Positions 23,131 through 33,561 of a stretch of 64,000 nucleotides of DNA are shown here, in pieces. The stretch's first letter is position 1. Each line of letters begins with the position of its first letter. The stretch comes from Isoetes taiwanensis. Lineage: Eukaryota; Streptophyta; Lycopodiopsida; Isoetales; Isoetaceae. The stretch lies in contig JAJEKV010000024.1 of assembly GCA_021234155.1 (NCBI GenBank), forward strand, positions 14,298,913 to 14,362,912, given 5' to 3'. The position numbers and the translations under genes are program-made. The notes below the pieces were generated by a model, which was given only the letters and a program-made list of their open reading frames with translations, was not told where the DNA came from and made no database searches.

Positions 23131-23566
23131 TGGTATCAGAGCCGGATTTGAAGGATGAAGACAGTACATGGTTGATCGGCAGATTCTTGATCTAGATTTG
23201 TAGATCAAAGGTAAAACTTCGTGAAGGTGAAGTGGATTTGTTTAGTCTTTAAATAAGCTAAACACTGATTGAATCGGATAAGCCTGGACTGGAATCTTGC
23301 AATTCTTGCAAGAACAGGTGCCGGAAGACAGTTTGATCAAAACTCGACGTTCTCATCTGCATTGTGAGATATTTCGAAATTTTCTAGCTGATTTGTGCCG
23401 GTTCTAATAGTAGGAGTCTCCATCTGTTCAAATTTAACCTCTCTTCTAAGTTTAGTCGATTCTTTTTCGGCTTTCTTGTGGAAACGTAGCGTCTATTTTC
23501 GGAATTTCCTGGTCTTTCTCAATTCTTTACATTCTCCTCGTCTCTTGTGCTCTTTTGTGCTTTCTC

Positions 23567-24403
23567 ATGGCGGTTAGTCATGATCCTTGGAAATATTTTC
23601 AGCATCCAATTCTTGATGATCATAATTACTTTACTTGGAGAGAAGCTTTCAAGACAAATCTTAATCTCAAGGATTTGGGTGAAGTTCTTGATATTAAGTG
23701 GGCTCCCAAAACAGATGATGAAAAGAAGAAAGATTTCTATGCTCTCAATCATCTTCGGGCTGATATTAAGGAGTTCTCTGATTTTTCAACAGCCTTTGAG
23801 TTTCTGCAAAAGAAGTGTGTTCTTAAAGGTGAAGGACAACAGCTTGTTATTCAGACCAAAATGGATAATCTGAAGTTAGTAGATTGTTCCAGCATGCGAG
23901 ACTATTTGAAGCAACTCAAGACTTTACATGACGAGTATATTAGTGCTGGAGGCGAGATGAAAGAGGTCAGACTTATTCTTTATGCTTTGAAGGGGTTGTC
24001 TGATGAATACAAGCATACATGATGAATACAAGCATACAGTCAAGTTCTACAAATTGCAGCCTGCAATCAAGATTGATTTTCATCATCTACAACAACACTT
24101 GTTAGATGAAGAGCAAGAAAATAAGAGATCCATTCAAACTGAAGCTGCTCATTATTCTCATACAAAAGTTCCTTCTTCTTCTACAGATGCTACTTCTAAA
24201 ACTACATCTGTGTCCTCTCACAATTCTGCCAAGGAGCCTTTCACTTGCTGGTATTGTGGTAAGAAAGGTCATATGAAACGTCAATGTCGGAAGTTGCAAC
24301 GTGAGTTTGCTCAATTTGCAAAAGAGAACTCAAAGGAGCGATCACTCAAGTCTTCTACTTCTTCAATTCCGGAGATTAGTGCCAAAGTTTCGAAATTTCG
24401 TTG
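23567..24403 (+). pseudogene. Copia B gag (frame broken by a 19-bp duplication)
   Basis: The ATG at 23567 starts MAVSHDPWKYFQHPILDD, then NYFTWREAF, the usual start of a plant copia gag (UBN2-type) domain. The frame stops at 24020 because the phrase TGATGAATACAAGCATACA is present twice in tandem. The protein continues in another frame to a CCHC zinc knuckle, CWYCGKKGHMKRQC (about 24247-24288), which binds the element's RNA. Without the duplication the gag would be about 270 residues. Gag forms the virus-like particle that packages the RNA. This copy cannot make it. Confidence 0.8.
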
Positions 24404-25660
24404 ATGAGTTAGAAGCTCAATTTCTTGGTATTCTTTGCAGAACATTTAGCGTAAGAAGAGGTCCGGCTAATCGATTAGGGGCTACCAAACATCTAGCAGG
24501 CAAATCAAATGTATTTTCATCACTTCAAAGGTATGACTCTCTTGTTGTGAAGATGGCGGATGGAAATCTTACTCGAGCACAAGGAAAAGGAACTGTTGAA
24601 TTAAAGTTTGATCCATCAATGACTTTCCAACTTAAGGATGTTCTTCTTGTACAGGTTTGCCGGGTTAATCGCTTAGTGTTAGCCGGTTTGATAGACAATT
24701 GGGTTTATCAGTTCTTTTCTTTGGAGGATTGGTTCACATCTTGCGAGAAAAATCCATTACACTTTATTGATGTAAATTTGCTTGGTCCTCTCGGCTCAAG
24801 GACATTTAACCAAAGAAGGTCTTTATGTGCTTCAAGGAAAGTTGAGTTCTCTTGTTTCTCTTGTTACACAATCATCTCAAGAGTCTTCTCTTCATCGCAA
24901 ACTCTCTTCAAACTCCGAATCTTTGTGGCATGAGAGGTATGGTCACGTTGGTATTTACGCTTTGATTATAGCATCCAAATTAAATATGGTCAAAGGATTA
25001 CCATCTCTTAAGTTTCAAGACCTTCTTTGTCATGCACTGCAGATTGGTAAGCAAGTCCGGGCACCTTATCCCAAACAAGCGCCTTTAGAGTGCTACTCGA
25101 CCTTTAGAGCTTATTCACACTATCCCAAACAAAGCTGCCTTTCGTGCTACTCAGCCTTTAGAGCTTATTCACTGCGATATCTGCGTTACATGCCTATTGA
25201 GTCATTGGTGGGGAGCAAGTGTACTTTATTGTGTTTGTGGATGACTTTAATAGGTACACATGGGTCTATACTCTTAAGTTCAAATCTCAAGCTTTTTCTA
25301 CATTCAAAACTTTCGATTGCTTTGGTTCAAAATCAATTTTCTACATCAATCAAGGCTCTCAAGCGAGATAATGCAAAGGAATATTTGTCACCGAATTTGA
25401 AGCTTATCTCAAGGACAAGGGTATTCATAGAGAACTCATAGTGCCCTATGCACATTCGAGAATGGAGTGAAGCAGGCTTATCGATTTTTTGGATTTGGCA
25501 AGGAGTATGTTAAAACACAAGAATTTGTCTCGATTTTTGGGCGAGGCAAGTGTTCATTTGCATGTTATCTTTCTATGAGAGCTCCAACAAAAGCTTTGAA
25601 TTTAAAAACACCCTTTGAGGTTCTTTATGGAGTTAAGCCCGATATATCTTGAGTATTTGG
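24404..25660 (+). pseudogene. Copia B protease/integrase remnant
   Basis: Several frames together give the pre-integrase motif LWHERYGHVG (about 24923-24952), an LPSLKF-type integrase start, and later APTKALNLKTPFEVLYGVKP (about 25580-25640). The last is the usual end of a copia integrase. The HHCC and DDE residues cannot be traced in one frame. A 57-bp tandem duplication (about 25070-25171, containing TTTAGAGCTTATTCAC twice) disrupts the middle. Integrase would insert the cDNA into the genome; this copy is dead. Confidence 0.7.
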
Positions 25661-26375
25661 TTGTGTAGGATATGCTTCTTATCCCGAGAAATCCTTCAAA
25701 AGAAAGGGAAATTATCCGATAGGGCGATTAAGGTCATATTCATTGGCTACACTTCTAACATGAAGGCTTGGAGATGTTTTGACCCAGATTACCAAGAAGG
25801 TTTTGCTTCTAGGAGTATGGAATTTCGGAAGATGCTCAATACTCATTTGATTCTCAATCTGCTTCTGATTGATTATGACAAGGCAATTTTCAATCTCTTT
25901 GATGTTGAACCCTCCGCTTTACCCGTTTCAATATCTTCAAGTTCACTTTCATCTATGCCTCCATCTGTATTTTCATTACCTTCAAATGATGATCTTGTTG
26001 TTTCTCATGATCCCGCTTACAGTTCTTTTGCTTGTCCATGATCAGTCATCCTCTTTGTCTCTTCCTCTGTTGTTCATGATTCCTCGGTTTCTTTGTCCCC
26101 CTGTTTCTCACACCCATTCTTTTTCTTCCAATCCTTATATCGATTTTGAGCCTCTGGATTTACACGATAACTTACCGACTTCACCATCATTGTCTCCTTT
26201 AACAATCTACGAACTAAATCAAGTTGATGAACTGGAGTATTCCACTCGTCTCTCGCTTAATTGTACCTGGACGATCTCGCCGACTTGCTGATCTTTGTCT
26301 TTGAGTCTTTAGTCTTTGGTCTTTGGTCCGGTCCATCTAATATGTGTAATTATGCTTTGATGGTTAAAGTTCTTA

Positions 26376-27890
26376 ATGACGGTGATCCTATCTTCTATGG
26401 TCAAGCGACAAAAAGTTGATCATTGGATTAGTGCAATGAAGGAGGAATTAGATATGTTACATACACAAGGGACTTGGGAGCTTGTGCCTAAACCTCCGTG
26501 CAAGAATATCATTGGGGCAAAGTGGGTATATCGCACCAAATATCGTTCGGATGGTACGATTTCTAGGCACAAAGCAAGACTTCGTTGCTAAGGGATATAC
26601 ACAACAAGAAGGTTTTGACTATAATGATGCTTTTGCACCCGTGGTTCGGCTTGATACGCTTACACGTGCCGTTCTTGCTTTAGCAAAGACAAAATTCTTG
26701 GCCTGTTCATCGCCTAGATTTCAAATCAGCATTCTTAAATGGTGATTTAGAAGAGGAGTTGTACATGCAAAGCAACCTCCGGGTTTTGTGAATAAGGAGT
26801 ACCACGGTTATGTTTGTAAGCTGAAGAAAAGTTTGTATGGACTTAGACAAGCACCTAGATCTTTGGAATCGGAAGATAAATGCTTATCTTATCAATATGG
26901 GATACCTCGGATCTAGAGCAGATCCTAGTCTTTATTTTAAGTTTCAAGACTCCAAAGTTTCTATAATTCTTCTTTATGTTGATGATACAATTATGATTGT
27001 GTAGTGCATTCTCTCTTATTGAGCACACTAAGGCCTCTATTGCAGCTGATTTTGAGGTTCTGGACCTTGGCCTTATGCACTATTGTTTAGGTCTTGAAGT
27101 ATGGCAAACTTCTCAAGGTATCCATTTGACTCAAGAAAAGTATGTCTCGTAAATTTTGGATAAATTCCATATGATGATTGCAAACCTGCGATTATCCCTT
27201 GGGATCCGTGTCAAGTTGACTCTTCAATCGATGATGAAGATACCGATGCTACTCTCTGAGATAGTTAGTTGGTGCATTGCTCTATCTCACCATTACACGC
27301 CCGGATATAACATATGTCGTTGGAGTTCTTACCAGATTCATGACACATCCAAAGCAATCTCACTGGAAGGCAAAGAAAGCGGGTGGTTTGTTATCTTAAA
27401 GGTACTCATAATGAGGGTCTTTTTTATGGCAAGGTTTTGAGAACCCAAACTTCTGGTCTATTCAGATTTCGATATGGCTTCAACAGATTTGGATTCCAGA
27501 AAATCTCTTACGTGTGTTTTGTGTCTTTCTTTGGCAACGGTCCTGTTAGTTGAGGTTCTAAAACTCAAAGTACTACTAGTATTAGTACTACGTGGTCGAA
27601 AGCTGAAAGCCTTAAGATACTACTCGGGGAATTAAAATGGCTGCTTCATCTTTATGAAGATCTTGGTGTATATCGGTCAAACCTGCTCAACTCTTTTGTG
27701 ATAATAGTGGAGCTATTTCACATGTTAAGGATTTCAAGATGCATTTTACAGATCAAGCATTTGGATATTAAACTTTGTTTTATTAGGAGCAACTGCAAAA
27801 TGGTTCTCTTACTCTTTTCTATTGCTCCACCAAAGACCGGTTGGTGATGGTTTTCACGAAACCACTCTCAAAAGTGCATTGTTTAAACAA
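26376..27890 (+). pseudogene. Copia B reverse transcriptase/RNase H remnant
   Basis: Copia RT is recognisable across three frames. WISAMKEELDMLHTQGTWEL and IIGAKWVYRTKYRSDGTISR (about 26425-26570) come first, then VAKGYTQQEGFDYNDAFAPV (about 26583-26645), KPPGF-like and LYGLRQAP segments, and the catalytic LYVDD (about 26974-26988). RNase H-like phrases follow near 27640-27800 (AQLFCDNSGAI-like, IKHLDIK). There are frequent single-base losses and an in-frame stop after LYVDDTIMIV. The domain order proves the copia class, with integrase before RT. Confidence 0.8.
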
Positions 27891-27995
27891 ATGAAAGGTG
27901 TTTTGGCGCTTGGTCTTATGCATCCGAGGGGGATAATATCTTTCGAGGGGGATATTTGTTTTTGTTGTTTTCTCACCATGTTAGTCATCGGGGGA

Positions 27996-28230
27996 TATTA
28001 GAAGTGCTTTCGGTGCTTTAGTGCTTTTAGTGCTTTCTAGATGACTATACATGCCGAGTCACACCGCAGACCTTTGACGCTTAGACATCATTTGTTGCCG
28101 ACGTGGCATGTCTATATAAGCCCCTGATCACACTCCATTCGGTTAGTTAGTCTTTCAAGGTGTGTCGTATGCTCTTGTATCTTCTTCATTCTTCAAGGAA
28201 TACATTCTATTCAGAAGTCCTTTTGGTTCA
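27996..28230 (+). repeat. 3' LTR of copia B
   Basis: A 235-bp partner of the 22897-23130 LTR with the same TATTAG start and GGTTCA end. It is followed at once by the ACATG target-site copy. Confidence 0.9.
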
Positions 28231-28235
28231 ACATG

Positions 28236-28332
28236 CAACAAACATCCCACAGCATTCCAGTATGAAAACCCCCCATAGTCATTATGGAGATAGCTGCAGC
28301 AATGTCTGGTCCACTACTCACCATAACATGCA
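28236..28332 (-). pseudogene. Copia A fragment, duplicated RNase H phrase
   Basis: The minus strand again encodes MVSSGPDIAAAISI, nearly identical to MVSSRPDIAAAISI on the left side of copia B (22850-22895). The same 45-bp phrase of copia A is therefore present on both sides of copia B, well beyond the 5-bp target duplication. Either copia A already had a local tandem duplication there, or a repair event copied it. Confidence 0.7.
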
Positions 28333-28333
28333 A

Positions 28334-28810
28334 CGAAATGTTTATCACCATCAAATTTCGCCCTCTTTCAACTCGTTTTTAAAAAGCGAAAAAAGCTGTC
28401 GATGTGTGCCGTTGTTTCCCCCTCCTCTGTTTCTGCACTGCAGTGCCATAGCTCTTCCTGGATGCCCAATGCTTCATCTATCGGCTTCTCCAACTGCATC
28501 TTGCATCTACTTCTGAATCGGCAAGAATCAGAGTTTGTGAGAATCTGAGTTTGTGAGAACCTGCAGACATGCCCAAGAATCTGAATTTGTGAGTAATCGG
28601 CAGACATAGCCCAAGAATCGGCAGACAGAGCCCAAGAATTAGGCAAATTTGATGGTGATAAATATTTTGGCTCCATTTTGGATCATCTTCATAGCCGTAG
28701 CTTCATCTTATGTTCTTTCTTTTGCTCAGAACACTCGTCATTAGCATCGGCCCAAGAATCGGCAGACAGAGCCCAAGAATCGGGCAAATTTGATGGTGAT
28801 AAACATTTCG
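28334..28810. mobile_element. Small inverted-repeat element in copia A
   Basis: Perfect 25-bp inverted repeats, CGAAATGTTTATCACCATCA... at 28334-28358 and its reverse complement at 28786-28810, enclose 430 bp. The interior holds a direct duplication: CGGCAGACAGAGCCCAAGAA, then GGCAAATTTGATGGTGATAA, at about 28617-28662 and 28760-28803. Shorter GAATCTGA[GA]TTTGTGAG repeats also occur inside. There is no coding capacity. It sits between copia A RNase H and RT fragments. Because the right arm occurs in a second, direct copy, this could be a rearranged repeat rather than a true transposon. Confidence 0.5.
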
Positions 28811-28812
28811 TC

Positions 28813-28872
28813 GGTGAATTTCTGTGAGCAGGAAATTTCAGCCTGAAATTTCCTGCTCACACAAATTACACC
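28813..28872. repeat. 30-bp-arm hairpin
   Basis: Arms at 28813-28841 and 28843-28872 are near-perfect reverse complements: GGTGAATTTCTGTGAGCAGG, then AAATTTCAG, pairs with the following CTGAAATTTCCTGCTCACAC, then AAATTACACC. The loop is about one base, so this is essentially a palindrome with two or three mismatches. It directly follows the 28334-28810 element. It may be a minimal foldback element or the two ends of a nearly fully deleted one. Confidence 0.85.
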
Positions 28873-29230
28873 TTCCAAACATTCCACGGCATAGTCATAG
28901 TCATAGTCAATCCGACTATAGTCAATCCTTTGTTACTGGGAGAAGCCTTTCGCTTGCCCTATATCTATGAACCGTACCATCTGCCTTAATCTTAATTTTA
29001 AGTGCCCATTTGCATCTAACGGATCTTTGGCTTTGAGGCAGTTGAACCAAATCAGCTGAACCAAATCTTAGCATCAGTTACCTTCATATAATCCATCTCC
29101 TCCTGCATAGTCTGGTGGCACCATTCTATCGCTTGAGGTCCAGAAAATGTCTCTCTCACGGTTAGAGGTTCAAGAAGACTCTCTACAAATGCAGATTGGG
29201 CACATATTTCTTTAGTCTCCCCACCATCAA
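28873..29230 (-). pseudogene. Copia A reverse transcriptase N-terminal remnant
   Basis: On the minus strand the translation gives FVESLLEPLTVRETFSGPQA and IEWCHQTMQEEMDYMKVTDA (about 29190-29070). It then reads NCLKAKDPLDANGHLKLRLR and QMVRFIDIGQ (about 29040-28955). This matches the copia phrase in which a WxxAMQEEM segment precedes the RT start with its KADGT-RYKARLVAKG phrase. Stops interrupt it. The catalytic RT core between here and the RNase H fragment at 28.3 kb is missing. Together with 21520-22891 it defines one old minus-strand copia split by later insertions. Confidence 0.7.
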
Positions 29231-30227
29231 CATATCAACATGTGCCTATAATGCCATCATCCCACTGAAAAGTGAGCACGAACTCTTCCGTCCTTCTAGT
29301 CTAGCCACCATTATGTAGGTTTATGACCCAGGGTAGAGCAACGTTGGGCATTTGGAGGTTATTGATATCACTGCGTTCTGCTCATCTAGATGAGAAGGTT
29401 CCCCTGGTTCATCTTGTTGATAGTGCTCTTCATGTCCGGACTGTTCACTCTTATTTCAGGCTGATACCTCTTGAATTGATGCAATAATTGGGGCTGGCCT
29501 AGGTCGGCCCTAAAATCCGAGCGTTTCCGACCTAGGTCGAAGTCGGCCTAATCCGATCCAGGGTAGGATGGGTCTTAAAAGGCAAAAAAAATCCCCCTTT
29601 TTACGTGTTGCATCCTGTAGGCCCTGAAACAACCGAAACAGAGCATTTTGGACCACATTTGAGCATCCAAATCCATTCATAAATCCTTCTACTCTCTGCT
29701 TCGATCAATGCAAGGCTAGGGCATCGCCAAATCGAGCTCCAGGTAAACTTGTTCCACATTTTTTTTCGATTCCGGGCTGGGAGAGTAATCTAAGATGTTT
29801 CTTTCGCAAGTTAGGTGCACCATTGGATCTTAGTTTTCAACCAAAACAGCCGAATTTCAGGTCAGTCTTGCATTGTTCCTACGTATAAAGATTCCTTGTT
29901 TTTGTGAAGAAAATCTTATGCCAATCTTAAAGTGCTGAAATAGCTCGTCCCTATGATACAGACCTGTCACTGTCAAAGAAAATAGATACAGAGTAACCTC
30001 CTCAAGCAACCTCCTGGCAAGGCTAGCTCTTGCACATCCATTACAGTTTCAATTTCATCTGTAGGGCAACTGGCCCCATGCCCTGCCTTCGCAGGAATGC
30101 TAGAATTTGAGTATTTCTAGACGACAGACAAGTATAGGCTTATTGGGTTTTCGCCTTATTCTTCCGGACTGCTTCGTGGAGTTAAATGATCCGATTGTAG
30201 CAGAGGCTCAATGTAAAAATTTCCACT
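29231..30227. other. Intergenic DNA with possible copia A flank
   Basis: No gene recognised. The left part may still belong to copia A, upstream of RT. A cluster of CCTAGGTCGG/AGGTCGG phrases occurs at 29495-29560, and AGGTCGGTAGGTCGGC at 30542-30557 marks a related phrase downstream. It could be the ends of another degenerate element. Confidence 0.4.
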
Positions 30228-30308
30228 GCTCCTTCAGGATTAGCATTCTGTGACCTGGTTGTTGGAACTGGGATTCCTGCCACTAAAGGAATGCTGATTA
30301 AGGTTGGT
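30228..30308 (+). pseudogene. Heavy-metal P-type ATPase fragment (one exon scrap)
   Basis: In one frame the plus strand reads APSGLAFCDLVVGTGIPATK, then GMLIKVG. This aligns with the segment just after the CPC metal-binding motif of plant P1B copper ATPases (the CALGLATPTAVMVGTGV, then GVLIKGG region). The CPC itself and the phosphorylation DKTGT motif are absent here. Such pumps move copper across membranes. Only about 27 codons remain, so this is at best an exon scrap. The similarity is by eye. Confidence 0.4.
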
Positions 30309-32870
30309 CTTTTTTTACTTTTAGACTGTTCAATTTGAGTTGTCAATTTCAGAGCTTTCAACCCTTTATCTGTTGGTTGCAAAATGCAGTATGTTTGAAG
30401 TTTAATAGCATAAATCGACTATTTAGAAATTATTTGAGGTGTAAACTTGTCCAGATTCACTATTTATTTAGAAGTTAGAGACGCATTGCATGTTATTTAT
30501 GCATTATCTACAGGAAAAGATAAAGTTGAATTTTGACAAAATAGGTCGGTAGGTCGGCAAAAACCCTGCAAACCCTGCAAACTGGCGGTCATTTCTGTTG
30601 CTTGGCAGCACTTCTAGAAATTGGCTAACCGGTGTTCTTGCGATCAAAACCTTGCTGCTATGGTGCTCCCGTTCATGGTATTGAAGCAGTCATGGATTTG
30701 CGTTAGGATTATTTGGCCACTTGCACAATATCTCTTAGGGTTTTAGAGCATTTTTTGAAAAATCGTAGTGCGGTTGGTGCTGGAGCTTTCATTTGCAGCT
30801 CGGAGCTGGAGCTTTCATGGAGCTTGGAGCTGGAGCTTGGAGCTCTGGCAAATTATGTCTTGAGTTCTTCTTCTTTCGGTCTCACCGTGATCAGAATCTA
30901 AACCCAGTTTTGAACCATCATGCTTTATTTATGGCCAATCGATCTCCGTCAGGCAAATGCTTCTTTTGTGCCCTCTGTATCCGTTTTTTGTTGCAAGGAC
31001 AGGGTTTTCTATGAATTGGACGTGCTTTTTATTAGAGTTTTCTATGGATTTAAATTTTCTTTGGATTCAATTAGTCTTCTGTAGCTATTAGGTTAAGTAG
31101 AGACTGCCATTAACGGATCCCGGCCAGGCGATTGCGGGTAGCATCATAGCCAGTGCTTTAGGTTATGAAGTCTTTGTTTATGTTCGAAGTGTTTTTACAA
31201 AACAATCCACATGCTGAGTATGCTCTCATTTTGTTTTTATGCATGCAGAAGCAGCATGCCTTAAATCCATTTTCAAAAGGTCTTGTTGAAGAGCTCAATA
31301 GCTCTTTGATCTATTTACCAATGATCTGCAACACCAAGGATCTATGGATCTATTGCTTAGGTATGTTTCTGGTCTGTCATGTGTTTGCACAATGATCCTT
31401 AGCGCAAACATGTGCATTTGCAGGTACCGGGATATACCATCATTTTGTTTGGCTGCTCAACGTCCTTTCAAGCTTCTGCTTTCCTTATTGGAATTGATTG
31501 GACCCCAAATTCTCATTTCAGTTTTGGGCTTCAGATTTGCAGCAATTTACTTAGTTTTAGAGGTAAATGAATTTATATTTCTCATCCAATATGTGGGTAC
31601 TCAAGTTTCTGCCCTTGATGCAGATTACGTTGTGCATGTTTTATCCAAATGTTATGCATCTTAACCGCTTTCTTTTTCTTCAGGATTCAGACACCGGGAG
31701 TTTGAATCTTTTACCAATAGAGATTTTCAGCTGGCAGTATTTTGCAAGGGACTTCAATTCTCTAAAATCTGGCATTATTTCCAAGCGATTTCGACTGGCT
31801 GCATTTTGCAAGGGACTTTGATTTTTAAAATCTGGCATTATTTCCAAGTGACTTTCTGAACAGAGATTCCGCGTTGTTTGACACAAGCTGCTTATTCAAA
31901 AAGCATTCCAATTTCGACTTGGGATTGGATCTTTTTAAGTTCCAGTATATCCATATTCTAGTCTTCTTATGCCACCTTTTTTTTGTAGATTGGGTGTGTT
32001 AGCGCAAGGAATGTGGTTGTAGATGATTTTCTTTGAGCTTGAAAATCATTTAGAATTATTTTCTTAGTTGAATCTAGGGTTGCTACAATTCTTTTAATAA
32101 TGGCATAAGTAGTTTTAACAAATAGTTTGTAAGCAAGAATGGGCATGATGTAATAAAGCCTGGTGATAATATTCCGTTCAGGGGTCATGGTTGTAGAGGA
32201 GTTGATGTAGAAGATAGGTTTGCTCTTGAAGCTACATTTAGAGTGCAGAACATGCTAGAGGCCGGCAAGCCACATGAGACTGAATTTTTGTGTCTCTACT
32301 GGAGAAAAGGTTTTAAAGTGAGAAATCATTTCTGAAGCAACAAGCGCTAGGAAAGCATTTCCATGCAGAGAAAATAGTAGAGTGAAGGGAAAGAGATGTC
32401 TCCTTCCAGTAAAACGAATTTTTACTTAACCCCAGTATATCAAGTCAAGTAAGATATAAGATAAAGGACATGAGTGTAAATGTAGATTAAGTCATGGCAG
32501 GATCGAAAGAAATTTTATTATCAAGGCATCTACCAAAGGAAAAAATTAATTAAAGCTATAGGTCTAGGAATGTCGATAGATAACTGGACATTATTATCGT
32601 CGCCTAAAGAATATCCAAGGTGATAGTGAATTATAATCCAACTTGGAAGTTTCTATCTTACTCCGAGGAGTTCCCTTCCATTGCTCAGTGTGAACATTCA
32701 TCAATAGGATTGCGGGAGACATTCCGCATTGATGGTAATAACCCTTAGGTTATTCCTACCTCACCATCGTTGCACAAGTCCGGTGGAGTTGTTGCCACCA
32801 CGATTACTAAAAGAAGTCTTACTAGAGAAACAGAGATACTATTGGTTAAGTAGAATAAGAGACTATTTAT
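30309..32870. other. Intergenic DNA, weak coding-like runs only
   Basis: Open frames at 31165-31395 and 31344-31664 have protein-like composition but no recognised motif. A 50-codon open run at about 32185-32335 (VEDRFALEATFRVQNMLEAG) looks exon-like but has no partner. A duplicated phrase (AAATCTGGCATTATTTCCAA at 31768 and 31830, with TTTTGCAAGGGACTT) lies at 31735-31850. GGAGCTGGAGCTT repeats lie at 30780-30845. Confidence 0.45.
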
Positions 32871-32877
32871 TAAGTAA

Positions 32878-33010
32878 AAAGAGGCTTGCTGTGTTGGTAA
32901 AGGGTTTGACTGAGTTGTGGGAGGTCAAGGGTTCAAGTCTCCGTACTACACTTCTATATAAAAGTCGCTATGCAAAGAAAATAGGGTACTACATGTGTAT
33001 AAGAAATATA
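32878..33010 (+). mobile_element. tRNA-derived SINE-like sequence
   Basis: The plus strand shows an A-box-like TTGCTGTGTTGGTAAAGG (about 32884-32901) and a B-box GGTTCAAGTCT (about 32930-32940), spaced as in tRNA genes. They are preceded by GGAGGTCAA, which matches the AAGGTCACGGGTTCAA head of the SINE at 48.2 kb. No cloverleaf with a full acceptor stem can be drawn, so it is not a working tRNA gene. The 3' limit is uncertain. Confidence 0.5.
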
Positions 33011-33122
33011 TGAAATGTGTTATTACATTCAAGAAAGCTTGGCGTTCAAATCTGGGTTGAGGGGCCAAAAAAAACATGCATACAAAAAAATTTTATATGG
33101 TGGAAATACGCGTTTTTATACG

Positions 33123-33190
33123 CGGGCGCCGCTGGATTTATATGGCTTTATTTTCAAATTCTAAGGCGTTGAAAGTATAGCGGCGCCCGA
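33123..33190. repeat. GC-rich inverted repeat
   Basis: CGGGCGCCGCT and AGCGGCGCCCG flank about 47 bp of AT-rich sequence, giving an 11-bp GC stem. It lies left of the putative LTR/PBS at 33.55 kb. No function is assigned. Confidence 0.6.
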
Positions 33191-33546
33191 TTAGGATTTT
33201 GGGCCCCATTGCTACCATTTGCTACCATTTCGAGGCCGGATGTCAATGGCCCTAGGATAATTGAACCGTCTCCGACGCGTTGACACAAAAATCGCCTCAA
33301 TCCGAGTTACCTAGAGAAAGTTATGGCCCGTGGAAACAAGGGACCTATTTTTCTGTAAAAACTTGAGATACTTGATTCTAAGGACTCACACCTTAATTTC
33401 TAACTAATCTAATCCTCCCATAACTAGGTCAACATACATATTAGCTATGGAATTGGAATAGTTTATTCGAGATGAAAGTTCCCTACTAACTATCGAACTA
33501 ACGAGTTAGAAAATGGCCAGTGCTATGATCTGATCTACCAAAATCA

Positions 33547-33560
33547 TGGCTCTGATACCA
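33547..33560 (-). other. Retrotransposon primer binding site
   Basis: Read on the minus strand, TGGTATCAGAGCCA is identical over 13 bases to the primer binding site of copia B and shares TGGTATCAGAGC with copia C. It is complementary to the 3' end of initiator Met tRNA. It directly follows a sequence ending ATCACA, as expected at the end of an LTR. Confidence 0.65.
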
Positions 33561-33561
33561 C

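Larger units (their letters stand above)
22892..28235 (+). mobile_element. Ty1-copia retrotransposon B, LTR-flanked, decayed
   Basis: The 5' LTR is 22897-23130 and the 3' LTR 27996-28230, about 90% identical by eye. ACATG flanks both sides (22892-22896 and 28231-28235) as a 5-bp target-site duplication. The primer binding site TGGTATCAGAGCC follows the 5' LTR directly at 23131, complementary to the 3' end of initiator Met tRNA. The purine-rich GGGGGA precedes the 3' LTR. Between them lie gag, zinc knuckle, pre-integrase, reverse transcriptase and RNase H segments in copia order. All are broken by stops and frameshifts. The element inserted into copia A. Its LTRs begin TA and end CA, a non-canonical terminus. 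Confidence 0.92.

Noticed and set aside
32878-32955. Functional tRNA gene
   Set aside because: A- and B-box-like promoter blocks are present, but acceptor and anticodon stems do not pair; better explained as a SINE head.
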